Below are positions 17,719 through 27,118 of a stretch of DNA of 64,000 bases, piece after piece (the stretch's first letter is position 1; each line of letters opens with the position of its first letter). The notes under the pieces were generated by a model that had not been told where the DNA came from, ran no database searches, and saw only the letters and a program-made list of their open reading frames with translations. Source of the stretch: Saccharospirillum alexandrii (lineage in GTDB: Bacteria; Pseudomonadota; Gammaproteobacteria; Pseudomonadales; Natronospirillaceae). The position numbers and the translations under genes are program-made. The stretch is from assembly GCF_004000275.1 (NCBI RefSeq), contig NZ_RCIP01000001.1, positions 1,666,749-1,730,748 on the forward strand. Reading direction: 5' to 3'.

Positions 17719-18605
17719 GGCATCATCATCGCTGGTACGACGCCCTGCACGAAGGCCAGCACAACCGCGAACCGCTGGTATTGGTGACGGTACTCAGCAC
17801 CGCGGGCTCCACGCCGCGAGATGCCGCTGCCAAAATGGTCGTCACCGCCGCTGAGCATTTCGACACCATCGGTGGTGGCCATCTTGAATTCAAAGCCATA
17901 GAGCGGGCCCGCGAACTGCTCAACACCGGTAGAAACGCGACCGAAGTCGAAAGCATCAGCCTCGGCGCCAGCCTGGGCCAATGCTGCGGCGGTGCCACCC
18001 AATTGTTGTACGAAGTGCTGGTCCCAGTCGGTCAGCCGCTGCTGGTGTTCGGTGCCGGCCACGTTGGCCAGCACCTGATGCCGATTCTGGCACCGCTCGA
18101 CCTTAACCTGCACTGGGTCGACCCGCGACCGGACTGGCTGGCCCAAAACACCGACGCCCGCATTCAGCGCGAAGCGCTGGAACACCCGGCAGACGCCATG
18201 GCTGATGCGCCTAAAGACGCCTGGGTGCTGATCATCACCCACAATCACCAGCTGGACTTCGAGTTGGTGCAGGCCGCCCTGAAGCGGCCAGACATTGGCT
18301 ACATCGGGCTGATCGGTTCCGACACCAAGGCTCGTCGTTTTCAGCAACGCCTGGCGCACCGTGGCTGGAGCGACAGTGATATCAAACGAGTCATCTGTCC
18401 TGTGGGTTTGAGTGCCGTACCTGGCAAGCAACCGGCAGAAGTGGCTGTCTCCATCGCCGCGCAACTGCTGAACCGCTTGCACGCAGAGCGCACGGCAGAC
18501 TCTGGCAAGAAAACCACCGGTCTGAACTGGAAAACCGGTCAGGCACTGGGCAGCCCCAATGCCGATGCGGCCATCGAAGCAGCTCAAAAGGAACAGAACG
18601 CATGA
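17715..18605 (+). CDS. xdhC: xanthine dehydrogenase accessory protein XdhC
   Basis: A 296-residue maturation factor that binds molybdopterin, helps sulfurate it and inserts it into XdhB. The N-terminal XdhC/CoxI domain includes STAGSTPRDAAAKM and LGQCCGG (conserved Cys pair), followed by a Rossmann-like domain with LLVFGAGHVGQ. It overlaps both neighbours by 4 bp. Confidence 0.95.
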   Translation: MRHHHRWYDALHEGQHNREPLVLVTVLSTAGSTPRDAAAKMVVTAAEHFDTIGGGHLEFKAIERARELLNTGRNATEVESISLGASLGQCCGGATQLLYEVLVPVGQPLLVFGAGHVGQHLMPILAPLDLNLHWVDPRPDWLAQNTDARIQREALEHPADAMADAPKDAWVLIITHNHQLDFELVQAALKRPDIGYIGLIGSDTKARRFQQRLAHRGWSDSDIKRVICPVGLSAVPGKQPAEVAVSIAAQLLNRLHAERTADSGKKTTGLNWKTGQALGSPNADAAIEAAQKEQNA

Positions 18606-19111
18606 CACTGGATGAACTGAACAACGCCAGCCCACAGGAACGGGCCGACTTTTTCCACAGCCAGTGCGCTGCCGTACGCTGGGTGGAACGGATGACACAG
18701 AGTGCCCCGTTCGCCAGCAAAGAGGCCGTTCTAAGCGCCGCCAGAGACCACTGGGCTACGATGAACGAGCGCGACTGGCGGGAGGCCTTCGACGGTCACC
18801 CGATGATCGGCAATATGGATTCCTTGCGTGCCAAATACCAAAGCAGCCGCGGCCATTCCAGCCAGGAACAGTCGGGCGTTGACGGCGCCAGCGACGAGAC
18901 CTTGCAGGCGCTCGCCGACGAAAACCAGGCCTACCTGGACCGGCACGGTTTCATTTTTATTGTCTTTGCCAGCGGCAAAAGTGCCGATCAGATGCTCGAT
19001 CAGCTGCGCGCCCGCATCAATAACTCGACCGAACAGGAACTGAAACTGGCCGCCGCCCAACAATTGAAAATCACCTTGCTCAGGCTGGATACCCAGCTCA
19101 CTGACGCCTAA
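18602..19111 (+). CDS. uraD: OHCU decarboxylase
   Basis: A 169-residue enzyme that converts 2-oxo-4-hydroxy-4-carboxy-5-ureidoimidazoline to S-allantoin, the third step of urate breakdown. The catalytic His is in FDGHPMIG (usual form HPRIG, here Met for Arg), followed by the SSQEQ motif and RHGFIFIVFASGKSA. All helical, no membrane segment, usual length. Overlaps xdhC by 4 bp and precedes uraH by 16 bp. Confidence 0.94.
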   Translation: MTLDELNNASPQERADFFHSQCAAVRWVERMTQSAPFASKEAVLSAARDHWATMNERDWREAFDGHPMIGNMDSLRAKYQSSRGHSSQEQSGVDGASDETLQALADENQAYLDRHGFIFIVFASGKSADQMLDQLRARINNSTEQELKLAAAQQLKITLLRLDTQLTDA

Positions 19112-19127
19112 CAACAAGGAGCACAGC

Positions 19128-19457
19128 ATGAGTCATACCCTTTCGACCCATGTACTGGATACAACACTCGGGCAACCCGCACAGGGCTTGAAGCTGACGT
19201 TAAAAGACGATCAGGGCCAGGTCATTGCCGAAGGCCTCACCAACGAGGACGGTCGTTTCAAAGACTGGCCAACAGAAGGTTTTGAAAGTGGCGTCTATGA
19301 GCTGACTTTCCACACCGGCGACTACCTGAACCGTCAACACGGCCAGGCTTTTTATCCCAAAGCCAGCATCTGTTTTGAGTTGGCCGGGGCCGATGCGCAT
19401 TTCCACGTGCCTTTGCTGGTCAGCCCCTACAGCTACTCAACCTATCGCGGGAGTTAA
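19128..19457 (+). CDS. uraH: 5-hydroxyisourate hydrolase (transthyretin-like)
   Basis: A 109-residue tetrameric enzyme that hydrolyses 5-hydroxyisourate to OHCU. It begins LSTHVLDTTLGQPAQG with the catalytic His, and ends in the diagnostic tetrapeptide YRGS that distinguishes it from transthyretin. There is no signal peptide, so it acts in the cytoplasm. AAGGAG lies before the ATG. puuD starts 3 bp after its stop. Confidence 0.97.
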   Translation: MSHTLSTHVLDTTLGQPAQGLKLTLKDDQGQVIAEGLTNEDGRFKDWPTEGFESGVYELTFHTGDYLNRQHGQAFYPKASICFELAGADAHFHVPLLVSPYSYSTYRGS

Positions 19458-19460
19458 CCG

Positions 19461-20663
19461 ATGGACGTCTTTTTTGCCGACTGGGTCAGCCTGCTGTTGC
19501 GCTGGTTTCACGTCATCGCCGGCATCGCCTGGATCGGTGCATCGTTCTATTTCATCTGGCTCGACAACCACCTGACCGACCCGCCCCAGTGGAAAAAAGA
19601 CAAGGGCATCGGTGGCGATTTGTGGGCCATTCATGGTGGTGGTTTCTACGAAGTCGCCAAGTACAAGGTCGGCCCCACGGAGATGCCCAAAGAACTGCAC
19701 TGGTTCAAATGGGAGGCGTACACCACCTGGATCACCGGCATGTTGCTGCTGACCTGGGTTTATTATTTTGGCGCTCAGGCCTATCTGATCGACCCGGGTG
19801 TGCGCGAACTCAGCACTGGCGCAGCGGTTGGCCTGGGCCTGCTGTACACCGCAATAGGCTGGCTGATCTATGAAGGCCTGTGCCGCACGCCCCTGGTGGA
19901 ACACAAGGCCTTTGGCGCCGTATTGTTCATTCTCGGGACGGGCATGGCCTGGCTGATGACCGAAACCTTTTCAGGCCGCGGCGCTTACATTCACATGGGT
20001 GCTCTAATCGGCACCATCATGGCCGCCAACGTCTTTGTTAAGATCATTCCCGGTCAGAAAAAGATGGTCGCTGCTGTCGCCCGCGGCGAACAGCCCGACA
20101 GCAAACCGGGCCTGGTCGGCAAACAACGCAGCGTTCACAACAACTACCTGACGCTGCCGGTTATCTTCATCATGATCAGCAACCACTATCCGATGACCTA
20201 TCAGCACAGCCTGAACTGGCTGATTCTGATGGCGCTGATTCTGATCACCGTGGTCGTTCGCCACTATTTCAACCTGGCCCATCGGGGCATCCGCAAACCC
20301 CTGATCCTGGTCGTTGCCAGCCTGGCCTTTGTCGCCGTGGCGGGCGCCCTTTCCTGGCCCGGCACTCCCCAAAAGACCACCGTAGACAGCAGCGATAACG
20401 GAGCACCAGTGCTCAGCGACGAGCAAGGCCTGGCTCTGATCATGGAAAAATGCGGCACCTGCCACAGCCGGGAACCGTCAGATAGCATGTTCCCAACAGC
20501 GCCTTCGGGCGTGGTGTTCAGCAATCTCGATGACGTCGAACGCTGGGCCAGCCGCATCCATGCCCGCACCGTGGTCACCAGGGACATGCCATTCATGAAC
20601 CGCACGGAAATAACGGATGAACAACGTCAGGCGCTGGGCGACTGGTTAAATAGCCGGTTTTAA
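19461..20663 (+). CDS. puuD: membrane urate hydroxylase with cytochrome c domain
   Basis: A 400-residue integral membrane protein that oxidises urate to 5-hydroxyisourate and passes electrons to the respiratory chain, replacing cofactor-free uricase. About eight membrane segments fill residues 10-300, with several His residues in the first two helices. The C-terminal domain (about 320-400) has a haem c site CGTCH near residue 331 and a Met ligand candidate in DMPFMN. It is last in the xdhA-puuD run. Confidence 0.94.
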   Translation: MDVFFADWVSLLLRWFHVIAGIAWIGASFYFIWLDNHLTDPPQWKKDKGIGGDLWAIHGGGFYEVAKYKVGPTEMPKELHWFKWEAYTTWITGMLLLTWVYYFGAQAYLIDPGVRELSTGAAVGLGLLYTAIGWLIYEGLCRTPLVEHKAFGAVLFILGTGMAWLMTETFSGRGAYIHMGALIGTIMAANVFVKIIPGQKKMVAAVARGEQPDSKPGLVGKQRSVHNNYLTLPVIFIMISNHYPMTYQHSLNWLILMALILITVVVRHYFNLAHRGIRKPLILVVASLAFVAVAGALSWPGTPQKTTVDSSDNGAPVLSDEQGLALIMEKCGTCHSREPSDSMFPTAPSGVVFSNLDDVERWASRIHARTVVTRDMPFMNRTEITDEQRQALGDWLNSRF

Positions 20664-20755
20664 GTCAGAATCGGGGGTTATAGGATCTGCATTGCCAGTT
20701 AAGGCAATGCAGGCCAACATTCACTGGCAACCCCAAGGTTTTGCTCACGCATCGC

Positions 20756-22330
20756 ATGAACCCACAAGATCCATGGCTGGAACGCATTAAGGCGGTAACC
20801 CTACCGGCCTTGTTGCCACAAACCTCCTTACCCGGACCTTCTGCCCCCCTGATGGACTGGATCAAGGTGGTGAGTGAGGATCCGTTGTTGGCGATGCTGA
20901 TTTTTCGCTATGCCAATCGCATGATGTCGAACCGGCAGGTACTGGTGCGCACGCTGGAACATGCGGTAGCCCTGATCGGCTCACAGCGGTTGATCAAACT
21001 GACCGAAAGCATTCCCCGACTCGACCCGGGCAGCACCGCCTTTTCCGGTTTGCAAAGCACGGTGGGTGATAGCCTGGTTGCTGCCAGTCTGATGCGGCAA
21101 TGGTTCGAAATGCGGCAAATTCCCTGGACCGAAGCCGACTATTGGATGACCCTGTTTTACGACGTCGGGCTCTGGGCACTCTGGCTGCTCGAACCGCAAA
21201 TGATGGACGGCTTTGAGTTCCGAGCCGAACGCGGCGAAAACCGAAACAAGCTGATCGAAGGGATGATTGGCATGTCGGTGCGCGACTGGAACGATGAGTT
21301 GTGCCGCCATTTCCAGTTGCCCGCCATACCGGAAACCAATACTAACGAAGAAAATGAACACATCGAAAACCGCATCCAGCCGCACAAACTGTCAGCGCTG
21401 AAGTTCTTTCTGCCGTTCAGCCATGAGCTGGCATACCAGGTTCGCCAGAACTGGGAGTCCGAACAACTTGATACTCTGTTCCGCACGGGCGAGATTGCGC
21501 TCGGCCTGACGGAATTCCGGCCCATGCTGAAAACCTGGATCACCTCTGCTGCGCGGGACTACCAGTTGCCCCAGGCCGCCACAGCCGCACGACGCCTGCT
21601 GGCGCATCAGCCGCCGGTGAGTACTCAGGGCGCCGCCCAGCGGGAAGGCTTCAGCGAGGCCGACCGGGCCTGGGCTGAAGAAATCAGCCAGACCTACGCA
21701 ACACCACACACCCGCAAAGAGGCCCCCGAAAAGCCTTCACCCCAGCCTGCCGCCGCTAAGCAACCGGCAAAACACACCCGCCCGGAAGCGGACAACAAAG
21801 CGTCGGGCGAGACAACCTATCGGCACAGTGTCAACCTGAACAGCCTGCGTGAAGTGCGCCGTCAGTTTCGCAATCAGAAAACCTGGCATTCCCCGGTCGA
21901 GATACAGGAAAGCGCACTGTTTTGCCTGCAACAAAGCCTTGGTCTGCACCGTATCGTCGTTATGGAGCAAACCAAGGGGCAATGGCAGGCCTTTGACCAC
22001 GAAGGCTGCGATCACTACCTGCTGCTCAAACACCTTAAACTGCCGATTACCGGCAGCAGTGCCCTGCAAGAGTTCAGCCGCCGGGTCACCGCCGCTTGGC
22101 TGCGCAAAGACAATCGCGCCAAAGCCCGGAAGCAACTGCCGGACGCCCTGTTCAAAGCCGCAGACGACCAGGACTTTTTTCTGCGTTCGTTTACCATAGG
22201 CCGTGAGGTCACGATGATGATCTACGCCGATGCCAAAGGCGACCCAGAACCCCTGGGCGAGTCGGATTACCGCCTGTTTCGCGAATTCTGTGCCGACTGG
22301 AACACCGCCCTGAACCGGATACGTCAATGA
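20756..22330 (+). CDS. HDOD-domain signalling protein
   Basis: About 524 residues. The N-terminal half (about 10-200) reads as an HDOD domain, a degenerate HD fold of bacterial signalling proteins: LPQTSLPGPSA, PLLAMLIFRYANRMM and LEHAVALIGSQRL. The central part (about 290-365) is low-complexity and Pro/Ala/Lys-rich, probably a linker. The C-terminal half (about 370-520) looks like a GAF-type sensory fold but is too divergent to name. ATG at 20756 is preferred to a TTG five codons earlier. It is coupled by ATGA overlap to psd, an unusual partner. The biochemical role is unknown. Confidence 0.8.
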   Translation: MNPQDPWLERIKAVTLPALLPQTSLPGPSAPLMDWIKVVSEDPLLAMLIFRYANRMMSNRQVLVRTLEHAVALIGSQRLIKLTESIPRLDPGSTAFSGLQSTVGDSLVAASLMRQWFEMRQIPWTEADYWMTLFYDVGLWALWLLEPQMMDGFEFRAERGENRNKLIEGMIGMSVRDWNDELCRHFQLPAIPETNTNEENEHIENRIQPHKLSALKFFLPFSHELAYQVRQNWESEQLDTLFRTGEIALGLTEFRPMLKTWITSAARDYQLPQAATAARRLLAHQPPVSTQGAAQREGFSEADRAWAEEISQTYATPHTRKEAPEKPSPQPAAAKQPAKHTRPEADNKASGETTYRHSVNLNSLREVRRQFRNQKTWHSPVEIQESALFCLQQSLGLHRIVVMEQTKGQWQAFDHEGCDHYLLLKHLKLPITGSSALQEFSRRVTAAWLRKDNRAKARKQLPDALFKAADDQDFFLRSFTIGREVTMMIYADAKGDPEPLGESDYRLFREFCADWNTALNRIRQ

Positions 22331-23190
22331 CTTTAAGCTTGAAAGACCGCCTGTTTGTAGCCAGCCAATACATTGCTCCACACCATGCCCTGTCGCGCCT
22401 GGTCGGGGCCTTGGCCGAATCGGAATGGGGCCCGCTAAAACGGCGTTTTATCAGTACCTTCGCCAAACACTACCAGGTGAACATGGAGGAAGCCGAGCGT
22501 CCCAGTCTGGACGACTACCGCAATTTCAACGACTTTTTCACGCGTGCACTAAAAGCAGAAGCGCGTACCTTTCCGGCCGACACCCGCGCCCTCTGTTCAC
22601 CGGTGGACGGCAGTGTCAGCCAGGCGGGCGCCATCACCGATGGCCGCATCATTCAGGCCAAACGGCAAAGTTTCACGGTCACTGAATTGCTCGGCGGCGA
22701 TGCCGAACAGGCCCGTCGCTACAAAGACGGCGAATTCGCCACCCTCTACCTGTCGCCAAAAGACTATCACCGCATCCACATGCCCTGCGACGGCACCCTG
22801 GTGCGCACAACCTTCGTTCCGGGCCGCCTGTTCAGTGTCAACGGCACCACCGCCGAGGCCGTTCCGCGCCTCTTTGCCCGCAACGAGCGACTGGTCTGCG
22901 AATTCGACACCGAGCGGGGCCGTATGGTGATGGTACTGGTCGGCGCCATGATCGTGGCCAGCATTGAAACCACCTGGGCGGGCGTAGTCGCCCCGATGCG
23001 ACGCCAGATCCAGCACCAGAACTACAACAACCCAAAGCTCAATTTCAAACGCGGCGAAGAAATGGGGCGGTTTAGGCTCGGCAGCACGGTCGTCATGCTG
23101 TTTGAAGCCAACACCCTGGCCTTGAAAGAATCAATCTCTCCAGGAGAACCAATCCGTTTGGGACAGTCACTGGAAAAAGTTAACTCCTAG
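22327..23190 (+). CDS. psd: phosphatidylserine decarboxylase proenzyme
   Basis: A 287-residue inner-membrane-associated enzyme that makes phosphatidylethanolamine. It self-cleaves to form a pyruvoyl group at the Ser of the LGST motif near residue 252 (FRLGSTVVMLFE). Other signatures are FNDFFTRALK, SPVDGSVSQAG, and YLSPKDYHRIHMP with the Asp/His charge relay. The start overlaps the HDOD gene stop. Repeat element B follows 24 bp after its stop. Confidence 0.96.
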   Translation: MTLSLKDRLFVASQYIAPHHALSRLVGALAESEWGPLKRRFISTFAKHYQVNMEEAERPSLDDYRNFNDFFTRALKAEARTFPADTRALCSPVDGSVSQAGAITDGRIIQAKRQSFTVTELLGGDAEQARRYKDGEFATLYLSPKDYHRIHMPCDGTLVRTTFVPGRLFSVNGTTAEAVPRLFARNERLVCEFDTERGRMVMVLVGAMIVASIETTWAGVVAPMRRQIQHQNYNNPKLNFKRGEEMGRFRLGSTVVMLFEANTLALKESISPGEPIRLGQSLEKVNS

Positions 23191-23214
23191 TTTTCGAAGT
23201 TGGCACCGATTCAA

Positions 23215-23357
23215 GTGCAGGCTGCCGGGTAGACCTTTCCGAGGTAGTCCGCAGTATGGATCGGTCCGACGCCTCGGCTGCGGCCTAGGCTCCATGGAGG
23301 GATTCACGCCGAGCGATGTGTCGCACCACTCGGAAAGGTCTACCCGGTGGCCTGCAC
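23215..23357. repeat. intergenic inverted-repeat element B
   Basis: A 29-nt arm at 23215-23243 pairs with 23329-23357 at 27 positions. The inner part, read on the minus strand, holds the core GTGAATCCCTCCATGGAGCC followed by TAGGC, the same core as elements A, C and D. The arms have no similarity to the arms of the others. It fills the middle of the 303-bp gap between psd and proQ; the remaining 135 bp should hold the proQ promoter, which I cannot place. Confidence 0.8.
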
Positions 23358-23493
23358 GAATACTGGCAACCAGCCCACCAAGAGGGCAACCAGTGTAATA
23401 TCGACGAATCGCGGTAAAGCAGCCCAAATCCGGGTTTTCAAAACCGGTTTAACGGGGTATCCTGCGCCGCTCAACGAATTTGCCGGATCCATA

Positions 23494-24111
23494 ATGACCG
23501 AACAAAACGCGACAGACACCGAAGCAGCTCAGGCGCCGGCCAAACGCAAAACCGATGCCCAGCGCAAGAAAGAATTCGACGCCAACCGGAAGGCCATGGA
23601 TGAGCTCTGCGAGCTGTATCCGGACGCGTTTAATCCGCGCAAGCCCAAGCCGCTGAAAATTGGTATTCACGAAGCCCTGGCTGAAGATGGCAAGCTGTCA
23701 AAGACCCGGATTCGTCGTGCCTTGAACGTCTATGTTCGGTTGCGCAGCTACTACGCCTGCATGCAGGAAGGTGTCGACCGCGTCACCATTGACGGTACAC
23801 CGGCCGGCCAGGTTAGCGCTGAAGATGCGGCCCACGCCAAAGAAAAGTTCGACGCCATAGAAAAGCGCCGGGCCGAACGGGCCAAGCAACGGCCGCAAGC
23901 CGCGAACCGCAAGCCCCGTGCCGACGGTGACAAGCCTGAGACGGCTCGCAAGCCTCGCGGCGCGCGCCCAAACAAGCCACGCAAAGACAGTCGCGCTGCA
24001 CCGGCCAAAGCACCAGCCGCTCCGGAAGCCGCCAAGCCAGAAGATTCCCTACCGCCCGAAGACCGTATGAAGCGGAAATTGGAAATGCTGGTCAACAAGA
24101 CCAAAAACTGA
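23494..24111 (+). CDS. proQ: ProQ/FinO-family RNA chaperone
   Basis: A 205-residue RNA-binding protein that stabilises sRNAs and mRNA 3' ends. The FinO/ProQ domain spans about 20-125: DELCELYPDAFNP, KPLKIGIHEAL, TRIRRALNVYVRLRSYYACM. The tail (about 145-195) is Ala/Pro/Lys/Arg-rich and disordered, ending in a helical DRMKRKLEMLVNKTK. The ATG at 23494 gives the normal N-terminus; an in-frame start within repeat B would add 49 unlikely residues. Confidence 0.92.
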   Translation: MTEQNATDTEAAQAPAKRKTDAQRKKEFDANRKAMDELCELYPDAFNPRKPKPLKIGIHEALAEDGKLSKTRIRRALNVYVRLRSYYACMQEGVDRVTIDGTPAGQVSAEDAAHAKEKFDAIEKRRAERAKQRPQAANRKPRADGDKPETARKPRGARPNKPRKDSRAAPAKAPAAPEAAKPEDSLPPEDRMKRKLEMLVNKTKN

Positions 24112-24144
24112 GGTCGGCTTCCGACCCAGCTCAGGCCACCGGGC

Positions 24145-25101
24145 TCAGGCCCGGTCGGCATCAAACGGCAACACCTGCCGAATATGGGTTTTCCCCAGCA
24201 CCACCATCAACAACCGATCCACACCGAGCGCCACGCCCGCGCATTCCGGCAAACCAGCCTGCATCGCCGCCAGCAACCGCTCATCGACCTGGGGTTCAGG
24301 CAAGCCCTGAGACTGTCTCAGTAGCGCATCCTGCTCAAAACGCCGTCGTTGCTCTTTCGGATCCGTCAGCTCCCAATAGCCATTTGCCAGTTCCATACCC
24401 TGCCAGTAAAGCTCAAACCGGTGACCCAACTCGACACCCTCACAGGTATGCGTACGCGCCAGCGCGGCCTGACTGGCCGGGTAGTCGGTAACAAAGGTCA
24501 ATCGATCCGGTGACAAACCCGGCTCGACCACCAGGGCCATCAAGGCATCCAGACAGGCATCCCGATCCCAGCCTGCCGTATTCGCACTCAACTTAAGAGC
24601 GGTTACTTGCTGTAACGCCTGCAGAGACGCCCGATGCGGGTCCGGTAGCCCGGCACTTACAAATGCGTCCTGGTAACTCAGTACCGTCGACACCAGAGCG
24701 CCCGAGCCTCCGGCTGCCCGGTGCACCCACGCACACAAGGCCGCCACCTCTTGCATCAGCTGATGGTGATCCCAACCCAGCCGATACCATTCCAGCAGCG
24801 TGAATTCCCGGTTGTGGCGCGCTCCGCTCTCGTCGGCCCGGAACACATGGGCCAGCTGATAACAGTCGCCCATGCCCGCGGCCAAGAGGCGCTTCATCGG
24901 ATACTCGGGAGACGTCAGCAAGAAACCACCGTCTGCCGTACGCAGATTGTGAACGTGCACGTCCGTCACACCCGCGGCAGACAGTACCGGCGTATCCACC
25001 TCTAGCACCTGGCGGTCAGCAAAGAACTGCCGAATCGCCGCCATGAGCATGGCACGACGATGCAGGGTGTCGATATCGGCCGTTGGTGCCCATTCAATCA
25101 T
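24145..25101 (-). CDS. epmA: elongation factor P--(R)-beta-lysine ligase
   Basis: A 318-residue paralogue of the class II lysyl-tRNA synthetase catalytic core, without the anticodon domain. It attaches (R)-beta-lysine to EF-P. Class II motifs are present: motif 2 around FRADESGARHNREFTLLEWY, and motif 3 GVALGVDRLLM at the C-terminus. It lies downstream of efp on the same strand, beyond a terminator, and near epmB, forming a complete EF-P modification set. Confidence 0.95.
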   Translation of the reverse strand: MIEWAPTADIDTLHRRAMLMAAIRQFFADRQVLEVDTPVLSAAGVTDVHVHNLRTADGGFLLTSPEYPMKRLLAAGMGDCYQLAHVFRADESGARHNREFTLLEWYRLGWDHHQLMQEVAALCAWVHRAAGGSGALVSTVLSYQDAFVSAGLPDPHRASLQALQQVTALKLSANTAGWDRDACLDALMALVVEPGLSPDRLTFVTDYPASQAALARTHTCEGVELGHRFELYWQGMELANGYWELTDPKEQRRRFEQDALLRQSQGLPEPQVDERLLAAMQAGLPECAGVALGVDRLLMVVLGKTHIRQVLPFDADRA

Positions 25102-25141
25102 GACCTACCCCGTGAACGCATGTTTTGTCCTGGCTATAACC

Positions 25142-25168
25142 AAAAAAACCGCCACGAAGGCGGTTTTT
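25142..25168. terminator. bidirectional-type terminator after efp
   Basis: AAAAACCGCC and GGCGGTTTTT form a perfect 10-bp stem with a 5-nt loop, giving a U-run on either strand. It lies 20 bp after the efp stop and should end efp transcription before epmA. Confidence 0.9.
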
Positions 25169-25187
25169 GACCATTCAAAGCCCCGAT

Positions 25188-25760
25188 TTACTGCTTGGCG
25201 CGGCTAATGTACTCGCGGGTTCGTGTGTCCACCCGGATGATTTCACCCTGGTTGATGAACAACGGCACCTTCACCACGGCACCGGTCGCCAGCGTTGCCG
25301 GCTTGGACCCGCCGGTGGCGGTATCGCCTTTCAGACCCGGGTCGGTTTCGACGATCTCCAGCTCAATGTGGTTCGGTGGTGATACCGAGATGGGGGTGCC
25401 GTTAAACAGGCAGACAACGTACTGTTCCTGCTCTTTCAGCCAGTCTTTGGTGTCGCCAACCGCCGCTTCATCGGCTGGAAGTTGCTCAAAGGAGCCATCG
25501 GTCTTCATGAAGTGCCAGAACTCGCCATCGCTGTAGAGGTACTCCATATCGATGTCCAGGACATCGGCGGCCTCGATGGATTCGCCGGACTTGAACGTAC
25601 GCTCCCAGACCCGGCCGGTCTTCAGGTTTTTCAAACGGACCCGACTAAAGGCCTGACCTTTACCGGGTTTAACGAATTCATTCTCAACAATCGCGCAAGG
25701 GTCTCCTTCAAGAAGAACCTTCAGACCGCTTTTGAATTCACTGGTAGAATATGTGGCCAT
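25188..25760 (-). CDS. efp: translation elongation factor P
   Basis: A 190-residue factor that rescues ribosomes stalled at polyproline. The KOW-like N-domain and two OB folds are complete. Lys34, in VKPGKGQAF, is the residue modified by EpmA and EpmB. The start at 25760 gives the standard MATYST N-terminus. It diverges from epmB with 39 bp between the starts, so the two probably share a promoter region. Confidence 0.98.
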   Translation of the reverse strand: MATYSTSEFKSGLKVLLEGDPCAIVENEFVKPGKGQAFSRVRLKNLKTGRVWERTFKSGESIEAADVLDIDMEYLYSDGEFWHFMKTDGSFEQLPADEAAVGDTKDWLKEQEQYVVCLFNGTPISVSPPNHIELEIVETDPGLKGDTATGGSKPATLATGAVVKVPLFINQGEIIRVDTRTREYISRAKQ

Positions 25761-25799
25761 TAACCTTTTCCTGCTAAATGCACTGTTCAAAGAGGCGCT

Positions 25800-26855
25800 A
25801 TGTTAACTGAGTTTAGCTCCGGTGTGGACTCCCCCCTGATCATTTCCAGCTCCAACCAATCCGAACCTGGGTCTGCAACCTGGCAACAGCAGCTGAAAGC
25901 AGCTGTGCGTTCGGTGCCGGAGTTGCTGCAACGGCTGGATCTGACCGGTCATCCCATCGCTGGCCGCGCCGATTTTGAACCACAGTTCCCGCTCAGAGTG
26001 CCGTTGTCCTACGTCCGCCGCATGACACCGGGTGACCCTAATGACCCCCTGCTGTTGCAGGTGCTGCCGCTGACCAGCGAGCGCCAGCCGAGCGCCGGCT
26101 TTGTCGACGACCCCCTGCAGGAGCAGGCACATAACCCGGTACCCGGACTGGTGCACAAATACCAGGGGCGGGCCTTGCTCATAACAACGCAAGCCTGTGC
26201 CGTGCATTGCCGTTATTGCTTTCGGCAACACTTCCCCTATGCGGAAAACCGGCTCACCGCCCGGCAGTGGCAACCGGCGCTCGACTACGTGCGCGAACGA
26301 CCCGACATTCAGGAGATCATTCTCAGTGGGGGAGATCCGCTCAGCCTCGACAACAAAGCGCTGGCCGAGCTGATAACCGCGCTAGAGCAGATCCCCCACC
26401 TGAAGACGCTGCGGCTTCACAGTCGCACGCCCATCGTGCTGCCTGCCCGCATCGACGCCGGGCTGCTCGACCTTCTGGCAACGACCCGGTTGAACACGGT
26501 TCTGGTGCTACACGCCAATCATGCCCGGGAACTGAACGAGGAGCTGCATCCGGCTCTGGCTGCCTTACGTACCACTGGAACAGTTCTGCTGAATCAAACG
26601 GTCCTGTTAAAAGGCATCAATGACCAGGTCGATACGCTGGTTGACCTCAGCCACGCCTTGTTTGGCCAGGGAGTGTTGCCTTATTACCTGCACGTGCTGG
26701 ATCCGGTCGCCGGTGCAGCGCATTTTGATACAGCGGACGAAGATGCCCGGCAGCTGTGGCAGCAGATGCAAGCTCAACTGCCAGGCTATCTGGTGCCCCG
26801 ACTGGTACGGGAAGTACCCGGCGATGACCACAAACGGTGGATAAACAAGGCTTGA
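25800..26855 (+). CDS. epmB: EF-P lysine 2,3-aminomutase
   Basis: A 351-residue radical-SAM enzyme that turns lysine into (R)-beta-lysine for EF-P modification. The 4Fe-4S-binding cysteines are 133, 137 and 140 in CAVHCRYC, followed by [15 protein letters not shown] is the SAM-binding GGE-type motif. The C-terminal HxxG-like PLP region (YYLHVLDPV) is also typical. GAGGCG lies before the ATG. Confidence 0.95.
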   Translation: MLTEFSSGVDSPLIISSSNQSEPGSATWQQQLKAAVRSVPELLQRLDLTGHPIAGRADFEPQFPLRVPLSYVRRMTPGDPNDPLLLQVLPLTSERQPSAGFVDDPLQEQAHNPVPGLVHKYQGRALLITTQACAVHCRYCFRQHFPYAENRLTARQWQPALDYVRERPDIQEIILSGGDPLSLDNKALAELITALEQIPHLKTLRLHSRTPIVLPARIDAGLLDLLATTRLNTVLVLHANHARELNEELHPALAALRTTGTVLLNQTVLLKGINDQVDTLVDLSHALFGQGVLPYYLHVLDPVAGAAHFDTADEDARQLWQQMQAQLPGYLVPRLVREVPGDDHKRWINKA

Positions 26856-26905
26856 GCAGCCAGGCCAGCACCAAATGTGAGGCCCATCACATAATCGACT
26901 GTCAT

Positions 26906-26930
26906 AAAAAGGGCGTAAATTGCCGTTTTT
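26906..26930 (+). terminator. probable terminator after epmB
   Basis: AAAAAGGGC and GCCGTTTTT form a 9-bp stem with one mismatch and end in a T-run, 50 bp after epmB. The rest of the 263-bp gap to 27119 shows no clear signal. Confidence 0.6.
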
Positions 26931-27118
26931 CTGTCAGCTACTGGTTCCCATAGGCGCCATAGGCCGTTAATCTACCGTTGTATCGGGTCTAAAACACTGG
27001 ACGACACAGGGTGCGCCAGCCCGCACCAGACAGGCCAACAAGTACCGTGGCAGCATCAATGACATTGACACCGCAGCAACACGACTATACTTCGGCAAGA
27101 CACTGGGTAGAGCACTGA

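Noticed and set aside
23206-23366. Possible tRNA or riboswitch in the structured psd-proQ gap
   Set aside because: The fold is a single long imperfect hairpin with the core shared by three other intergenic elements; no tRNA cloverleaf or known riboswitch core is visible.
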